Source: Symsagittifera roscoffensis (lineage: Eukaryota > Xenacoelomorpha > Acoela > Convolutidae). Taken from it: a DNA stretch of 64,000 bases. The notes under the pieces were generated by a model, which saw only the letters and a list, made by a program, of their open reading frames with translations, had not been told where the DNA came from and searched no databases. The translations under genes and the position numbers were made by a program. How positions within the stretch are numbered: position 1 is the first letter of the stretch; each line of letters opens with the position of its first letter. The DNA lies in the NCBI RefSeq assembly GCF_963678635.1, contig NC_087067.1, positions 43,375,829 through 43,439,828 of the forward strand. Direction: 5' to 3'. Of this stretch, positions 53,920 to 64,000 are shown piece by piece.

Positions 53920-56077
53920 GTTGTTAGATAAGTCAGGGCATCCTATACCCGGACACGCTGACCTTCCAGTAGAGACAGCCGCGGAGATAAAGGTTTTAGC
54001 CAGAGGCGAGCCCGTTCCGTTGGATCTGCTAGTACGATCCAATTTGGTACAGCAAGAACTTACCAGGCTGGGTATAAACAGCATGGCTCTATTGAACAGG
54101 ACGGTGAACGTGGCGCCGGACGTCATGGGAAAGCTCCGTGACTTGTTGGAAAGGGAAGTGGGTAGGCATGATGGTGAGTGGATGGAGACCATGCAGCGGT
54201 TGACTGTCAATGAGAGAACAGAGAAGAGGCCAGTGTCCATTCGCAGCCGAGGTGTTGAACGGGATTGCAGGTCGATAGTCAACCAGCTGGTGAGCTCGAT
54301 GCCGAAGGAGGTCTTGTTGAGAACTTCGTTCACTGAATATGGGACACTGAATCAGACCCAAGCCACAGAGGAAGTCAGGATCAAGTCGAAATCCAGCTTC
54401 GCGAGGAGAGTGCATTTCACGGATGCAAGAGAAGAATACGAGCCGAGCTCAGATTGTTCGTCCGGGGACGAGACAATGTCCGGGGAGTCTGATACCTTCG
54501 AGCCCGTCAAAGACGACTTGTCTGAGGAGTCAGACACTTTTGAGCCCGTGCAGGACGACTCGTCCGGGGAGATGTTGACGAGACCACCTAGGGGCAGAAT
54601 TTTGTCCGGGGAGTCGGATTCAAAGCAACCAATGGACAGAGTTTTGTCCGGGGAGTCGAGAAACATCACAGACAACATGGAATATGATGTTGGGGAATCA
54701 GTCGGCTCAAGTGTTGACTCGAGGCCCCAGTCCTGGGACAACACATCTGAAACAACTTCCAATTCCGATATGTCAGAGATCGCAATCCACTCCTTGTTGG
54801 TAGACTGGAAGCAGCGCGGGCTGGACCGAGAAACGCATCAGGATCCAGACAGGGACAGATACACCTCAGATGAAGAGGGCACTGTGGTAGATAATGCCGC
54901 AGACGAGCTCGAGCTGATAGCAGTTTCGAAACGCCCAACCAGATTGCTGCCACATGGTACGGTCGTCCGTACCAATCTGGAACCATCTGTGCAGGAAGCA
55001 ACGCCTTTGAAAAAGATATGGTGTGTCAAGTTGATGGACGATGCTCATGCTCCGGAAATAATGAGTGGGCAAATGAACGTGGTAAAGACGTATTTGAAAG
55101 CCAGGTACAGGCTGTCGGCTCTCCTAAGGGCTCAACGAAATGATAGAATGACGAGCAGTCTGAAGAGATGGATCGAGAATGGAGCACCTGACAAGGGAGA
55201 CTTGGAAGAAGACCGCTACATGATCTTGAAGCAATTCTACCTGAAGAGAAACGACTTGTTGTACCTGAACAAGGACGGAATCGTAGCCTGTAATCGTAAA
55301 GAGGAGGACAAGGTCCTTTATAAGTACAATTCAATAGTGTTACCACAGTTGTACCAGACCGAATTTGCTCTTTCGATCACATGATCAGATGGGCCATCAA
55401 GGCGTGGACAAAGTGTACAACAGGATACAGAAACGATTCGAATGGCCGGGATTGAAGAAGGCTTGTGAGAAGTGGATCGCCGCATGCCTGTCATGTCAGC
55501 AGGCGAAGGATCCCAGGAAAATAAGGTTCCCCATACAGTCAATAGAGTGGTCGTGATTGAACGAAGTGGTGCAAATTGATCATCAAAAAATCAGCATGAC
55601 AGCAACGGGCTATAACCAGGTGCTGGTAATGATCGACCATTTTACGAAGTATGCGGAGGCAGCACCCTGCATGACAGCATCGGCGGAAGAAACATGCGAT
55701 CATTTGATAAATGTGTGGATAGCGAGGCATGGCTGCCCCATCACATTCCAATCGGACAATGGCAAAGCATTCGTGGGTGATCTCACGAAGGAGTTAATGA
55801 AAAGGTCGCAAGTAGCGCAGGCCCACTCGACCACTTATCACCCGCAAACGAATGGCCTAGTCGAGAGGCAAAATCGCACACTGGTATCCATGCTGAGAGT
55901 CTATTGCTCACGCTACATGGATGACTGGGACAAGCACTTGCCGCAAGTGATGGGTGCTTATAACAGCTCGGAGCATTCCACTAAGGGAATAAGTCCGCAC
56001 ATGATGCTAACGGGCCACGAAAAAACGCTTCCGTTGACGTTTTTCTACCCTGAATATGAGGGGAAGAGAACAGCACC
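53915..56077 (+). pseudogene. Gypsy linker and integrase, duplication copy 1 (truncated)
   Basis: An unusually long ~450-residue linker, acidic in the middle with repeated SGESD/FEPV units (54470-54660), precedes integrase. Integrase: HHCC finger (SHDQMGHQGVD...CLSCQQAK), then after a TGA at 55554-55556 the core with VQIDH (first Asp), FQSDNGKAFVGD (second Asp) and TNGLVERQNRTL (Glu). A one-base insertion near 55363 breaks the frame. The segment stops at EYEGKRTAP, where it is joined to RT sequence of copy 2. Confidence 0.85.
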
Positions 56078-56078
56078 G

Positions 56079-57000
56079 CTCACGAGCGTCACTAAGAAAT
56101 ACGGGAATCTCATCATGTGTTATGTCGATGATGTCGTGATTGCAACACCAACCTTAGAAGACCATATAGAGAGTTTGGAGGAGGTGTTTTCTTGCATGAA
56201 GCAGGGGGTCTGAAATGTAAATTCTCTGAGATTCCATAAAGTGTCTGGGCCACCTGGTGGATAAACATGGTGTGAGATCAGATCCTGAAGCGGTTGAAGC
56301 GGTGCTGACCTGGAAGGCACCTAAAACAGATACACAGCTGATGAGTTTTTTGGGATTCGCTAATTATTATCGAGAGTTCATCAAGGGGTATGCTCACAAA
56401 ATATACCCCATGCAGCGGTTGATGAGAAACAAGGGCAAAAAGTTCACTTGGACTGATGAGGCACAAGTTTCATTTGAGAACATCAAACGTGAACTTTGCG
56501 AGGCACCGGTCCTCTGCATGCCAACAGAGAAGGGGATGTTCGTGCTGGACACGGATGCATCAGTGGTTGCGATATCGGGCATACTTCACCAGGAGCAGGA
56601 GTGGAACGGGAGAACGGTTCTTCGTCCGATAGCCTACGGGAGTAAAGTCCTGAGTGATACTGAGATGAAGTACGGCGCAATAAAAGCGGAGATGTTCGCG
56701 GTGATCACTTTCGTGGAAAAATACAGGGCCTACTTGGGGAGTGCTCCCTTCAAGTTGCGTGTGGATAATCGTGCCCTTGCCTGGCTGAAAACCTATTCGA
56801 TGGATCAGAGTTATATTGGTCGTTGGATCGTGCGCCTGGTTGGATACCACATGATCATAGAGCACCATACCCGTGACAAGCACCAGAACGCAGACAGCCT
56901 CAGTAAAAAGACAGAATTCTATGAGCGCCTCGAGGAGAAGCAGGCTAATCAATCGAAAATCAAAGACGGGTTTTCATTTCTGGACAAAGAAACTTACTAG
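56079..57000 (+). pseudogene. Gypsy RT fragment and RNase H, duplication copy 2
   Basis: Begins in the RT just before CYVDDVVIATPTLEDH. The 16-base deletion near 56230 removes part of KCKFSKCEIL. It then continues like copy 1 through RNase H (LDTDASVVAISGIL here, LNTDAS in copy 1; D in the triad neighbourhood kept). Ends at TAG 56998-57000. Confidence 0.85.
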
Positions 57001-59440
57001 GTGGTTAGATAAGTCAGGGCATCCTATACCCGGACACGCTAACCTTCCAGTAGAGACGGCCGCGGAGATAAAGGTTTTAGCCAGAGGCGAGCCCGTTCCG
57101 TTGGATCTGCTAGTACGATCCAATTTGGTACAGCAAGAACTTACCAGGCTGGGTATAAACAGCATGGCTCTATTGAACAGGACGGTGAACGTGGCGCCGG
57201 ACGTCATGGGAAAGCTCCGTGACTTGTTGGAAAGGGAAGTGGGTAGGCATGATGGTGAGTGGATGGAGACCATGCAGCGGTTGACTGTCAATGAGAGAAC
57301 AGAGAAGAGGCCAGTGTCCATTCGCAGCCGAGGTGTTGAACGGGATTGCAGGTCGATAGTCAACCAGCTGGTGAGCTCGATGCCGAAGGAGGTCTTGTTG
57401 AGAACTTCGTTCACTGAATATGGGACACTGAATCAGACCCAAGCCACAGAGGAAGTCAGGATCAAGTCGAAATCCAGCTTCGCGAGGAGAGTGCATTTCA
57501 CGGATGCAAGAGAAGAATACGAGCCGAGCTCAGATTGTTCGTCCGGGGACGAGACAATGTCCGGGGAGTCTGATACCTTCGAGCCCGTCAAAGACGACTT
57601 GTCTGAGGAGTCAGACACTTTTGAGCCCGTGCAGGACGACTCGTCCGGGGAGATGTTGACGAGACCACCTAGGGGCAGAATTTTGTCCGGGGAGTCGGAT
57701 TCAAAGCAACCAATGGACAGAGTTTTGTCCGGGGAGTCGAGAAACATCACAGACAACATGGAATATGATGTTGGGGAATCAGTCGGCTCAAGTGTTGACT
57801 CGAGGCCCCAGTCCTGGGACAACACATCTGAGACAACTTCCAATTCCGATATGTCAGAGATCGCAATCCACTCCTTGTTGGTAGACTTGAAGCAGCGTGG
57901 GCTGGACCGAGAAACGCATCAGGATCCAGACAGGGACAGATACACCTCAGATGAAGAGGGCACTGTGGTAGATAATGCCGCAGACGAGCTCGAGCTGATA
58001 GCAGTTTCGAAACGCCCAACCAGATTGCTGCCACATGGTACGGTCGTCCGTACCAATCTGGAACCATCTGTGCAGGAAGCAACGCCTTTGAAAAAGATAT
58101 GGTGTGTCAAGTTGATGGACGATGCTCATGCTCCGGAAATAATGAGTGGGCAAATGAACGTGGTAAAGACGTATTTGAAAGCCAGGTACAGGCTGTCGGC
58201 TCTCCTAAGGGCTCAACGAAATGATAGAATGACGAGCAGTCTGAAGAGATGGATCGAGAATGGAGCACCTGACAAGGGAGACTTGGAAGAAGACCGCTAC
58301 ATGATCTTGAAGCAATTCTACCTGAAGAGAAACGACTTGTTGTACCTGAACAAGGACGGAATCGAGGCCTGTAATCGTAAAGAGGAGGACAAGGTCCTTT
58401 ATAAGTACAATTCAATAGTGTTACCACAGTTGTACCAGACCGAATTGCTCTTTCGATCACATGATCAGATGGGCCATCAAGGCGTGGACAAAGTGTACAA
58501 CAGGATACAGAAACGATTCGAATGGCCGGGATTGAAGAAGGCTTGTGAGAAAAGGATCGCCGCATGCCTGTCATGTCAGCAGGCGAAGGATCCCAGGAAA
58601 ATAAGGTTCCCCATACAGTCAATAGAGTGGTCGTGATTGAACGAAGTGGTGCAAATTGATCATCAAAAAATCAGCATGACAGCAACGGGCTATAACCAGG
58701 TGCTGGTAATGATCGACCATTTTACGAAGTATGCGGAGGCAGCACCCTGCATGACAGCATCGGCGGAAGAAACATGCGATCATTTGATAAATGTGTGGAT
58801 AGCGAGGCATGGCTGCCCCATCACATTCCAATCGGACAATGGCAAAGCATTCGTGGGTGATCTCACGAAGGAGTTAATGAAAAGGTCGCAAGTAGCGCAG
58901 GCCCACTCGACCACTTATCACCCGCAAACGAATGGCCTAGTCGAGAGGCAAAATCGCACACTGGTATCCATGCTGAGAGTCTATTGCTCACGCTACATGG
59001 ATGACTGGGACAAGCACTTGCCGCAAGTGATGGGTGCTTACAACAGCTCGGAGCATTCCACTACGGGAATAAGTCCGCACATGATGCTAACAGGCCACGA
59101 AAAAACGCTTCCGTTGACGTTTTTCTACCCTGAATATGAGGGGAAGAGAACAGCACCGCAAACTTACGTGCGGGATGTTATTAGAAAACAGCAGGACCTC
59201 AATGACTTATGCAAGAGGAACACGCAACAGGCGCAAATTAGACAAAAAAGGAGGTTTGATAAAAGGACAGCCGATGCAAAAGCCTACTCAGTTGGCGACT
59301 ACGTCTGGGTGTTCCAGGAAGTGGTTCCACCAAAAGGAACCAAGAAATTATTAAAGAAATGGCGTGGTCCATTTCAGATAACAGAGGTGCACCAAGGAGG
59401 TCGCTTTTCTCGATTGAGCACTGGAAGAGCAGGTCAATAA
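57000..59440 (+). pseudogene. Gypsy linker and integrase, duplication copy 2 (complete)
   Basis: The linker plus HHCC finger is open to a TGA at 58634-58636 (IEWS-stop-LNEVVQIDH), without the one-base insertion seen in copy 1. The integrase core motifs are as in copy 1. This copy also has the C-terminal domain: QTYVRDVIRKQQDLNDLCKR, VGDYVWVFQEVVPPKG, KKWRGPFQITEVHQGG (GPF, GPY/F-like). A TAA at 59438-59440 interrupts the usual RLSTGRA...ENIKPHNAS stretch, after which the same frame continues. Confidence 0.85.
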
Positions 59441-61135
59441 GAAAATATCAAACCACACAATGCCTCGTCAGAGGACTGGTGCATCCCAGCGGACATGCAA
59501 GAGGGAGACTATTTGATAGTGGATCCTGCTTGTGAGGTGAATGAAAGGGGTACTCGCGACAAAAACGATGGGAATGAGGTGGTGGACGACCGCGACCTAC
59601 CACTGGATCTGGAGTTGACCGAGCGAGTAGAGGTGGACGATGAAACTCTACCTTATGCCGAGGAAGACTGGGATTGCCCGGAAAAAATCGAAATTGACAA
59701 AGGAATACAGCCTGATTTTCCTCTCACCATGGAAACACGCCAGAGCAAGAGAGGAAAAAACAAAAAAAAATACAATCCGTTCGGCGAGGATTTCGTCGTA
59801 GACAGGATAGTTGTAAGTGATATGATGGACTCGCTGGTAGGACTGGACGAAGTGGCGATGCTAGAAGAAATCGACTTGGTGAATGACATGGATCAGGATT
59901 GGATCGACGATCGATCAGAACCGGAAGTAGAGTTCGAACCAGAAGCGGAACAGACTCGGCAGCAAGAACTAACGAACTTGCGGGTGCTCGAATGGCTCCA
60001 TGATCTGCCGACAGATCCAAAAGAGACGATCCTGATAATTCAGGACGTCGATAAAGACGGCATCAAATACGTCAGTCATGACAATACCGAGTCCAACTGG
60101 GTCGCCCCAGATGGTCCTCTACGTGTTCCACAATCCAACCTCGATCTCCTAGACTTTGGGCGATCAACGGGGACGTCGATGGATATTTTTGTCCGGGAAG
60201 TGGGGGTAGGACTCACACACACCGATAATTTGATAATAAAAAAATTGAAATCGGCAAGAAAAACCGGAGAACTAGAGACAGAGGGCGAGAATGCTAAAAA
60301 ACCACCGTTTGGACGAATTTTTGAATCGTATTTTGACCTACCGAACCATTATTCAAACAATATCGTCATAACGGACAGCGATTTCATACTCACGGAACGC
60401 ACGTGCACTATAGCGATAACCGCGGACGTAAGCTTCAAAACAGGACTAGGTGAACAGAGTAACCACCGGCTAGGTGAGATGCCCTTGCCGGTCCAACCTG
60501 CGCAGCCACTCATCGGAGCGAAAAGACAACGTGATGGGCCAGGCCCGTCACATTCGGTCGACTCTCCAACAGCTGCTCCTCCTCCGAAGAGAGTGAGGGT
60601 GAGCAAAAAAGAAATCCAGACGTCGGATACGATTGAGACGTTGGAGAAGAAAGAGAGAGATCAGAGCGAGCTGTGTGCCAAACTCCAGGAGTATAGGGCA
60701 ATAGCTCGAGAAAGAAACGAATGGAAAAAGAAATACGAAGATCTGCAGGTGGCCTACAAGGAGGATGAAATAAAGCACCTGAAGGAGCTGTATATGGCAA
60801 AGGTGAGCCAAGTGTCACAGGAAGTTCTGGCGACAATGAAATCCTCGGAGGGATCCAGCGACACACGCCCCAAGACAAGAGTACAGGAGCTGTGTGCATC
60901 GAGAGAGCCCGAGACCCTCAGCAGATACAACAGTCTGCTTCCAGTCAGAAGAACAAGATACCTTACCCTTCTGACACCTATCTCGCTCCTCAGTTCCAAG
61001 AATCATTCAACCAAGTGCCCAGAGCAACAATGGATGAGATCAACTGAACCACTGGGCGGACATTGGGTAGGATCGTTCCTTGCCAATGTCGTGATCATTC
61101 ATCCAATAGCTCGGAGCGAGCACCCCGCACGCTAG
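59441..61135 (+). pseudogene. Acidic/coiled-coil extension downstream of Gypsy integrase
   Basis: In frame with integrase past the TAA: ENIKPHNASSEDWCIPADMQ is the expected end of the integrase C-terminal domain. The frame then stays open for >500 codons, which is not usual for Gypsy pol. Features: a very acidic region (59560-59960), a basic patch KRGKNKKK (~59745), a Pro-rich segment with PPPKRVRVSKKE (~60580, possible nuclear signal) and a strong coiled coil (60610-60840, TIETLEKKERDQSELCAKLQ). After about 60890 the better frame is one base over, reading a Gln/Pro-rich linker to a TGA near 61047. Function unknown. Confidence 0.6.
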
Positions 61136-61641
61136 CGTCCTCGGGGACTGCGCATGGCGGAACCTTTCAAAAGTCCCGCGTGGTAGACATTAGGAAGAAT
61201 CTGATGGCACGTCACCAGTTCAAGCAAGTGGCCGCGGAGCATCCTCGAGCCTGCCTGAATGACATGAGCTGGAACCCCGCTACGGGCGACCAGGTAATTC
61301 CCCCAGGGAGTCGCCACTTGATCATAGGAGACAGTTTGGTGAGGGATCTGAATGAGATCTTCGTCTATGGTCAGACTACCACTCTGTCCTTTGGAGGAGC
61401 CTCTCTGGATACGCTGGTAATAATGCTAGGAACCAACGACGTCTCGAGAGCCCCAGTGACTCCGGAGAGCAAGTGGGAGCCTCTATTGGTATGCCTCCTG
61501 AATGAACTAAAGGAGAAGTACAGGCCCAGGCTTGTGGTGCTGTGCACGATACCACAAAACCCGCTGGTGGGCACCACAGTGGCAGATTTCATGAATGGCA
61601 ACGTGACACGGAGGAACAACCCAAGCTGGGAATTATCTTAG
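61063..61641 (+). pseudogene. SGNH-hydrolase-like domain in Gypsy downstream region
   Basis: RHLIIGDSLVRDLNEIF is a clear block I (GDSL, nucleophile Ser). FGGAS follows in block II position (Gly). VIMLGTNDVSRAPVTPE gives block III (GxND), then a strand RPRLVVLCTIPQNP. The final D-x-x-H block V is not seen before the frame breaks near 61620. SGNH domains are esterases/lipases; non-LTR elements of the CR1 group carry esterase-type ORF1 domains, but such a module behind Gypsy integrase is uncommon. It may bind or modify membranes or serve as a fold only. Confidence 0.7.
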
Positions 61642-63506
61642 AAGAACGAGTGGTCGAACCCTCGGTTCCCGAGCTGAAGGGGCAAGTGAGTTTTGATTGT
61701 GGTTCTTGGGACGGTCCCTTGAAAACCAGCCTAGTAACCATGTGGGAACTCACGAAGCCTTCTTGGTGTCCTCATCCTAACGCCGGTTTAATCTGGGACA
61801 TGACGGCGGATATCACGTTAGACCTGGATGATGACGCGAGTCTACATGATCTGGCCATGATACACCATCTGCTGGCCATGAGGTTGACGAAGCGGAAGAG
61901 CAACCCATCCACGGAGCTATCCAAGGAAAGCCCATCGAGCAATTGGTTGAAGCAAGGCACATGTTTGGCTCAACATAGTGGGATGGAAGGACATGTTTGC
62001 AACTTGGGACACTGCCTGATTACGCTGATGGAGCAGCATCGACAACTGGCACGATTGTACGGAAGATTGAGCATGTCGGATAAGAGTGGCATGGAGTTGG
62101 TCGCGGAATGTCATGGGGTGATGGATGTAAACTTGACCACAGCCTTGGGATTTTGTAGCATGACGAGTTTGATAGAATCGCTTGAGCGCCTGGAGCGTGC
62201 CCATGAGCTAGTGACGTCCCTCAGCGTGGAAGTATTCCCTGGAGCATTGCAGAAAGAGCAGAAGATCGGAGGCTGGCGAGAAGCTCTGGAAAACGAAATG
62301 AATCTGAAGGATAGTGAAGCCAATCATAAACCTACTGGTTCAAAATGTCTGGTGGGTTCAAGTTCCGCGCCATATTGCAATAGTAGGTATCCTACGCACA
62401 TGGTGGTGATGGATGCGAGGACGCAGCAGGTGTTGATTGACCAACTTTTCTCTGTGCCAAAGTGCGTGAGGTTGGCCAGAATGTCGGAGAGGTCATATGA
62501 TTTGTTGGCGAAGATCTTTCGGGCAGTCCCGAAGAGATCTGAAGGCGAGTTGCAAGACGTAGTGGGTGAAGAGTTCCTGAGATTGAACGAAGGTAATGTG
62601 AGCGAGTTCCAAAAGCAGAAAGCGAGTGGAGCGTTACCCACTGAATTCCCCACCATAGAAGAGAAAGACGAGTTACACAGAATCATGATGGAGGTGGAAC
62701 CGTTGCTGGGAGCCTCAGGGTATCGGACCCGAAGTAACATAGTGAGAAACCATGGGGAGTATCCTTGCCACTGCTTGGCGCAGACGTTGTGGTACCCCAA
62801 ACGCGGGAATCTGATGCTAGTATGGGACGTGGAGGAGTTTTACTCTACAGGGTTGCCCGATCAGAATCAACAGGTGTCAATCGTGGTGGTTAGTGCCATG
62901 CTGGCAGTGAGGTGGTTGGAGGCTAACGCGGACACAAGTGAACAGGAGACGGCCGTGCCGACTCCTGAGCAGCTGAGCAACGTGAAGATGAGCCGTGAAT
63001 TGGATCTTTTCAGAACCACCTGCAAGGCTCTTAGAATACCCAAACCCATTGAAAAAATATGGTCAAGGCAAAGGTTGATGCCTTGGTTCCGTGCAGTGAT
63101 GACGTCATGGATGTATGAACGCGCGAAGCGTCACATGTCGAGGAACACGGAAGCCTATCAATCTTTCCAGCTAGATATAGGACCGGGAGCCTATAAGAGA
63201 GCATTCCTAACGCACAGAAACGCGGTCACCACGGCGGTGAAGCGAGTAGCTGGATCGCCTTGTGTAACTGAAGATGAGAAGAAAGAGGTCTTAAGAGCTG
63301 ACCTAGAAAGAAATGTGAGCCTATGTCTTCACAACAGCTTTTGCAGGAACCGGCAGCAAAAGGTGAATGTGGACCTGCTACCTTGTTGCAAACCGATGCT
63401 GTTGGAACAGGAGAGTTGGGGCACGGCCCGCAACTCCATGGACATGCTGGAGAAAGTCCTAGAAGACAGCGAAGCTGAAGATCAGGATGGAGAAGCAATG
63501 GAATGA
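61600..63506 (+). CDS. Long ORF of unknown function, end of Gypsy element
   Basis: Open in one frame for over 630 codons to a TGA at 63504-63506. The true start is unclear; it probably continues the SGNH frame through a one-base shift near 61620, and the 5' end of the open frame (from 61542) overlaps the SGNH ORF. Soluble, mixed charged, Met/Leu-rich helices (ALENEMNLKDSEANHKP, MSERSYDLLAKIFRAVP, SVVVVSAML-like IVVVSAMLAVRWLEA), no signal peptide or transmembrane segment, acidic tail EDSEAEDQDGEAME. Cys/His residues (CNLGHC, CHCLAQ) give no recognised finger. Not an envelope by appearance. Unknown family. It is the longest intact frame of the element after the linker, suggesting it was maintained until recently. 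Confidence 0.6.
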
Positions 63507-64000
63507 ATATGATGGAACGAAGAGGACAAGTGAAGACGTGAGCAAGAAAAGAAGAGAACGAGAAAAACTTGATGGTCTTTGTGTGTTAAAACTTAAACCA
63601 ATCAACCAAGTTTGATTATTGAACTTGTTAAAATTTTTGTTTTGATCTAATTTGGTCAAACCAGACTTTGAAAAATTGTTACAATTGTTAAAATTGTTGA
63701 AAGAAAATTTTAGTTATACTACTTATGTATATATATAGAACATAGGTGAGTATATTTACCTATTTAAACACGACTGAAGTTTTTAACCTGTGTAAGACAC
63801 AATTTCACTGTGTGGCGACATGGTAAGTTTGGGTAAACTCGCTCGAGAAGGGTGAGTAACTCAATAACTTTCCTAGCCACAGAGTTTCTTAGTTTTAATA
63901 TTAAAAGGACTGCATAAATAACTGATTATACTTGGTGAGTGACGTTAAGTTAATTTTAATGGGTGCGTGGCGTTGCCACGTCCCAACTTTGTAATCACAA
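63507..64000 (+). other. 3' non-coding end, purine tract and possible LTR start
   Basis: 63507-63568 is strongly purine-rich (GAAGAGGACAAG, AAGAAAAGAAGAGAACGAG), like a polypurine tract. AT-rich sequence follows with a TATATATAG at about 63728. If a 3' LTR starts near 63570 its partner is not seen upstream within the window. Confidence 0.4.

Larger units (their letters stand above)
52982..59159 (+). repeat. Tandem 3.1 kb duplication inside Gypsy pol
   Basis: Sequence from CTCACGAGCGTCACTAAG at 52982 restarts at 56079 and stays nearly identical to 59159. The offset is 3097 bases, then 3081 after a 16-base deletion in copy 2 near 56230. Copy 1 runs from the RT catalytic box to the integrase C-terminal domain; copy 2 repeats all of it and then continues into the true end of pol. 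Confidence 0.93.
45866..64000 (+). mobile_element. Very large Ty3/Gypsy-type retrotransposon, right end beyond window
   Basis: Leader (to 48267), gag, protease, RT, RNase H, long linker, integrase, then >4 kb of further coding sequence to 63506 and a purine-rich tract followed by AT-rich DNA to the window end. Domain order PR-RT-RH-IN is that of Ty3/Gypsy. The internal coding region is >15 kb even allowing for an internal 3.08 kb tandem duplication; usual Gypsy elements have 4-6 kb. Many frameshifts and stops show this copy is dead. LTRs are not paired within the window. Confidence 0.8.

Noticed and set aside
48411..59440. Genetic code with UAG read as Gln
   Set aside because: One TAG replaces Trp in the RT, other stops are TGA and TAA, and frameshifts are frequent; decay of the element explains the pattern better.
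61542..63506. Envelope gene of the Gypsy element
   Set aside because: No signal peptide, transmembrane helix, fusion-peptide-like segment or furin site; the protein looks soluble.
1..64000. CRISPR arrays, bacterial operons, rRNA genes
   Set aside because: The direct repeats lack unique spacers of regular length, genes are spliced or monocistronic eukaryotic types, and no rRNA-like sequence was seen.

Overview
This is eukaryotic, metazoan DNA. It is AT-rich with wide gene-poor stretches, one spliced seven-exon gene, two small secreted-peptide genes, and a large load of retroelements and small inverted-repeat elements. BEL/Pao elements are confined to animals, and the compact TATA-driven secreted genes fit an arthropod or similar invertebrate, but the species cannot be resolved from the sequence. 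Host genes: (1) a secreted repeat-peptide precursor at 1708-2229; (2) a short secreted cysteine-rich, metallothionein-like peptide at 24816-25022; (3) a TFG homologue (PB1 domain, coiled coil, Pro/Met/Gly-rich tail) on the minus strand at 33721-39560, with six introns all in phase 1.

Layout. 1-5200: the repeat-peptide gene in AT-rich DNA peppered with MITE-like elements. 5208-14137: a tandem ~4.45 kb duplication; each copy carries MITEs, an LTR and the 3' end of a BEL/Pao pol gene. 12380-21615: a BEL/Pao retrotransposon on the minus strand (LTRs, primer-binding site, leader, extra ORF, gag-protease, broken pol). 21930-23460: a third diverged copy of the duplicated non-coding segment. 23700-29910: MITEs, some nested, plus the cysteine-rich gene, a 409 bp tandem repeat with a tRNA-like head, and a ~1 kb foldback element. 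33721-39560: TFG, with a 3.6 kb last intron full of decayed repeats. 39934-43800: a broken CR1-like LINE with a CTA-repeat tail about 370 bp upstream of TFG. 44042-44575: a retroelement fragment. About 45000 to the window end: an unusually large Ty3/Gypsy-type element on the plus strand. It has a >2 kb structured leader, gag, protease-RT-RNaseH-(long acidic linker)-integrase with an internal 3.1 kb tandem duplication, and more than 4 kb of coding sequence beyond integrase, including an SGNH-hydrolase-like domain and a 654-codon ORF of unknown function.

Most notable: two tandem leader units of the Gypsy element each fold into a hairpin whose closing stem differs at four of eight pairs, every one a compensatory double change. 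SGNH-type modules seem to be carried by both LTR elements at different positions. A large family of short elements shares GGCTCTTTT(T)CC termini and makes 8 bp target-site duplications, which can be confirmed inside the window against unoccupied paralogous sites. The repeat-peptide gene is also a candidate undescribed peptide precursor.
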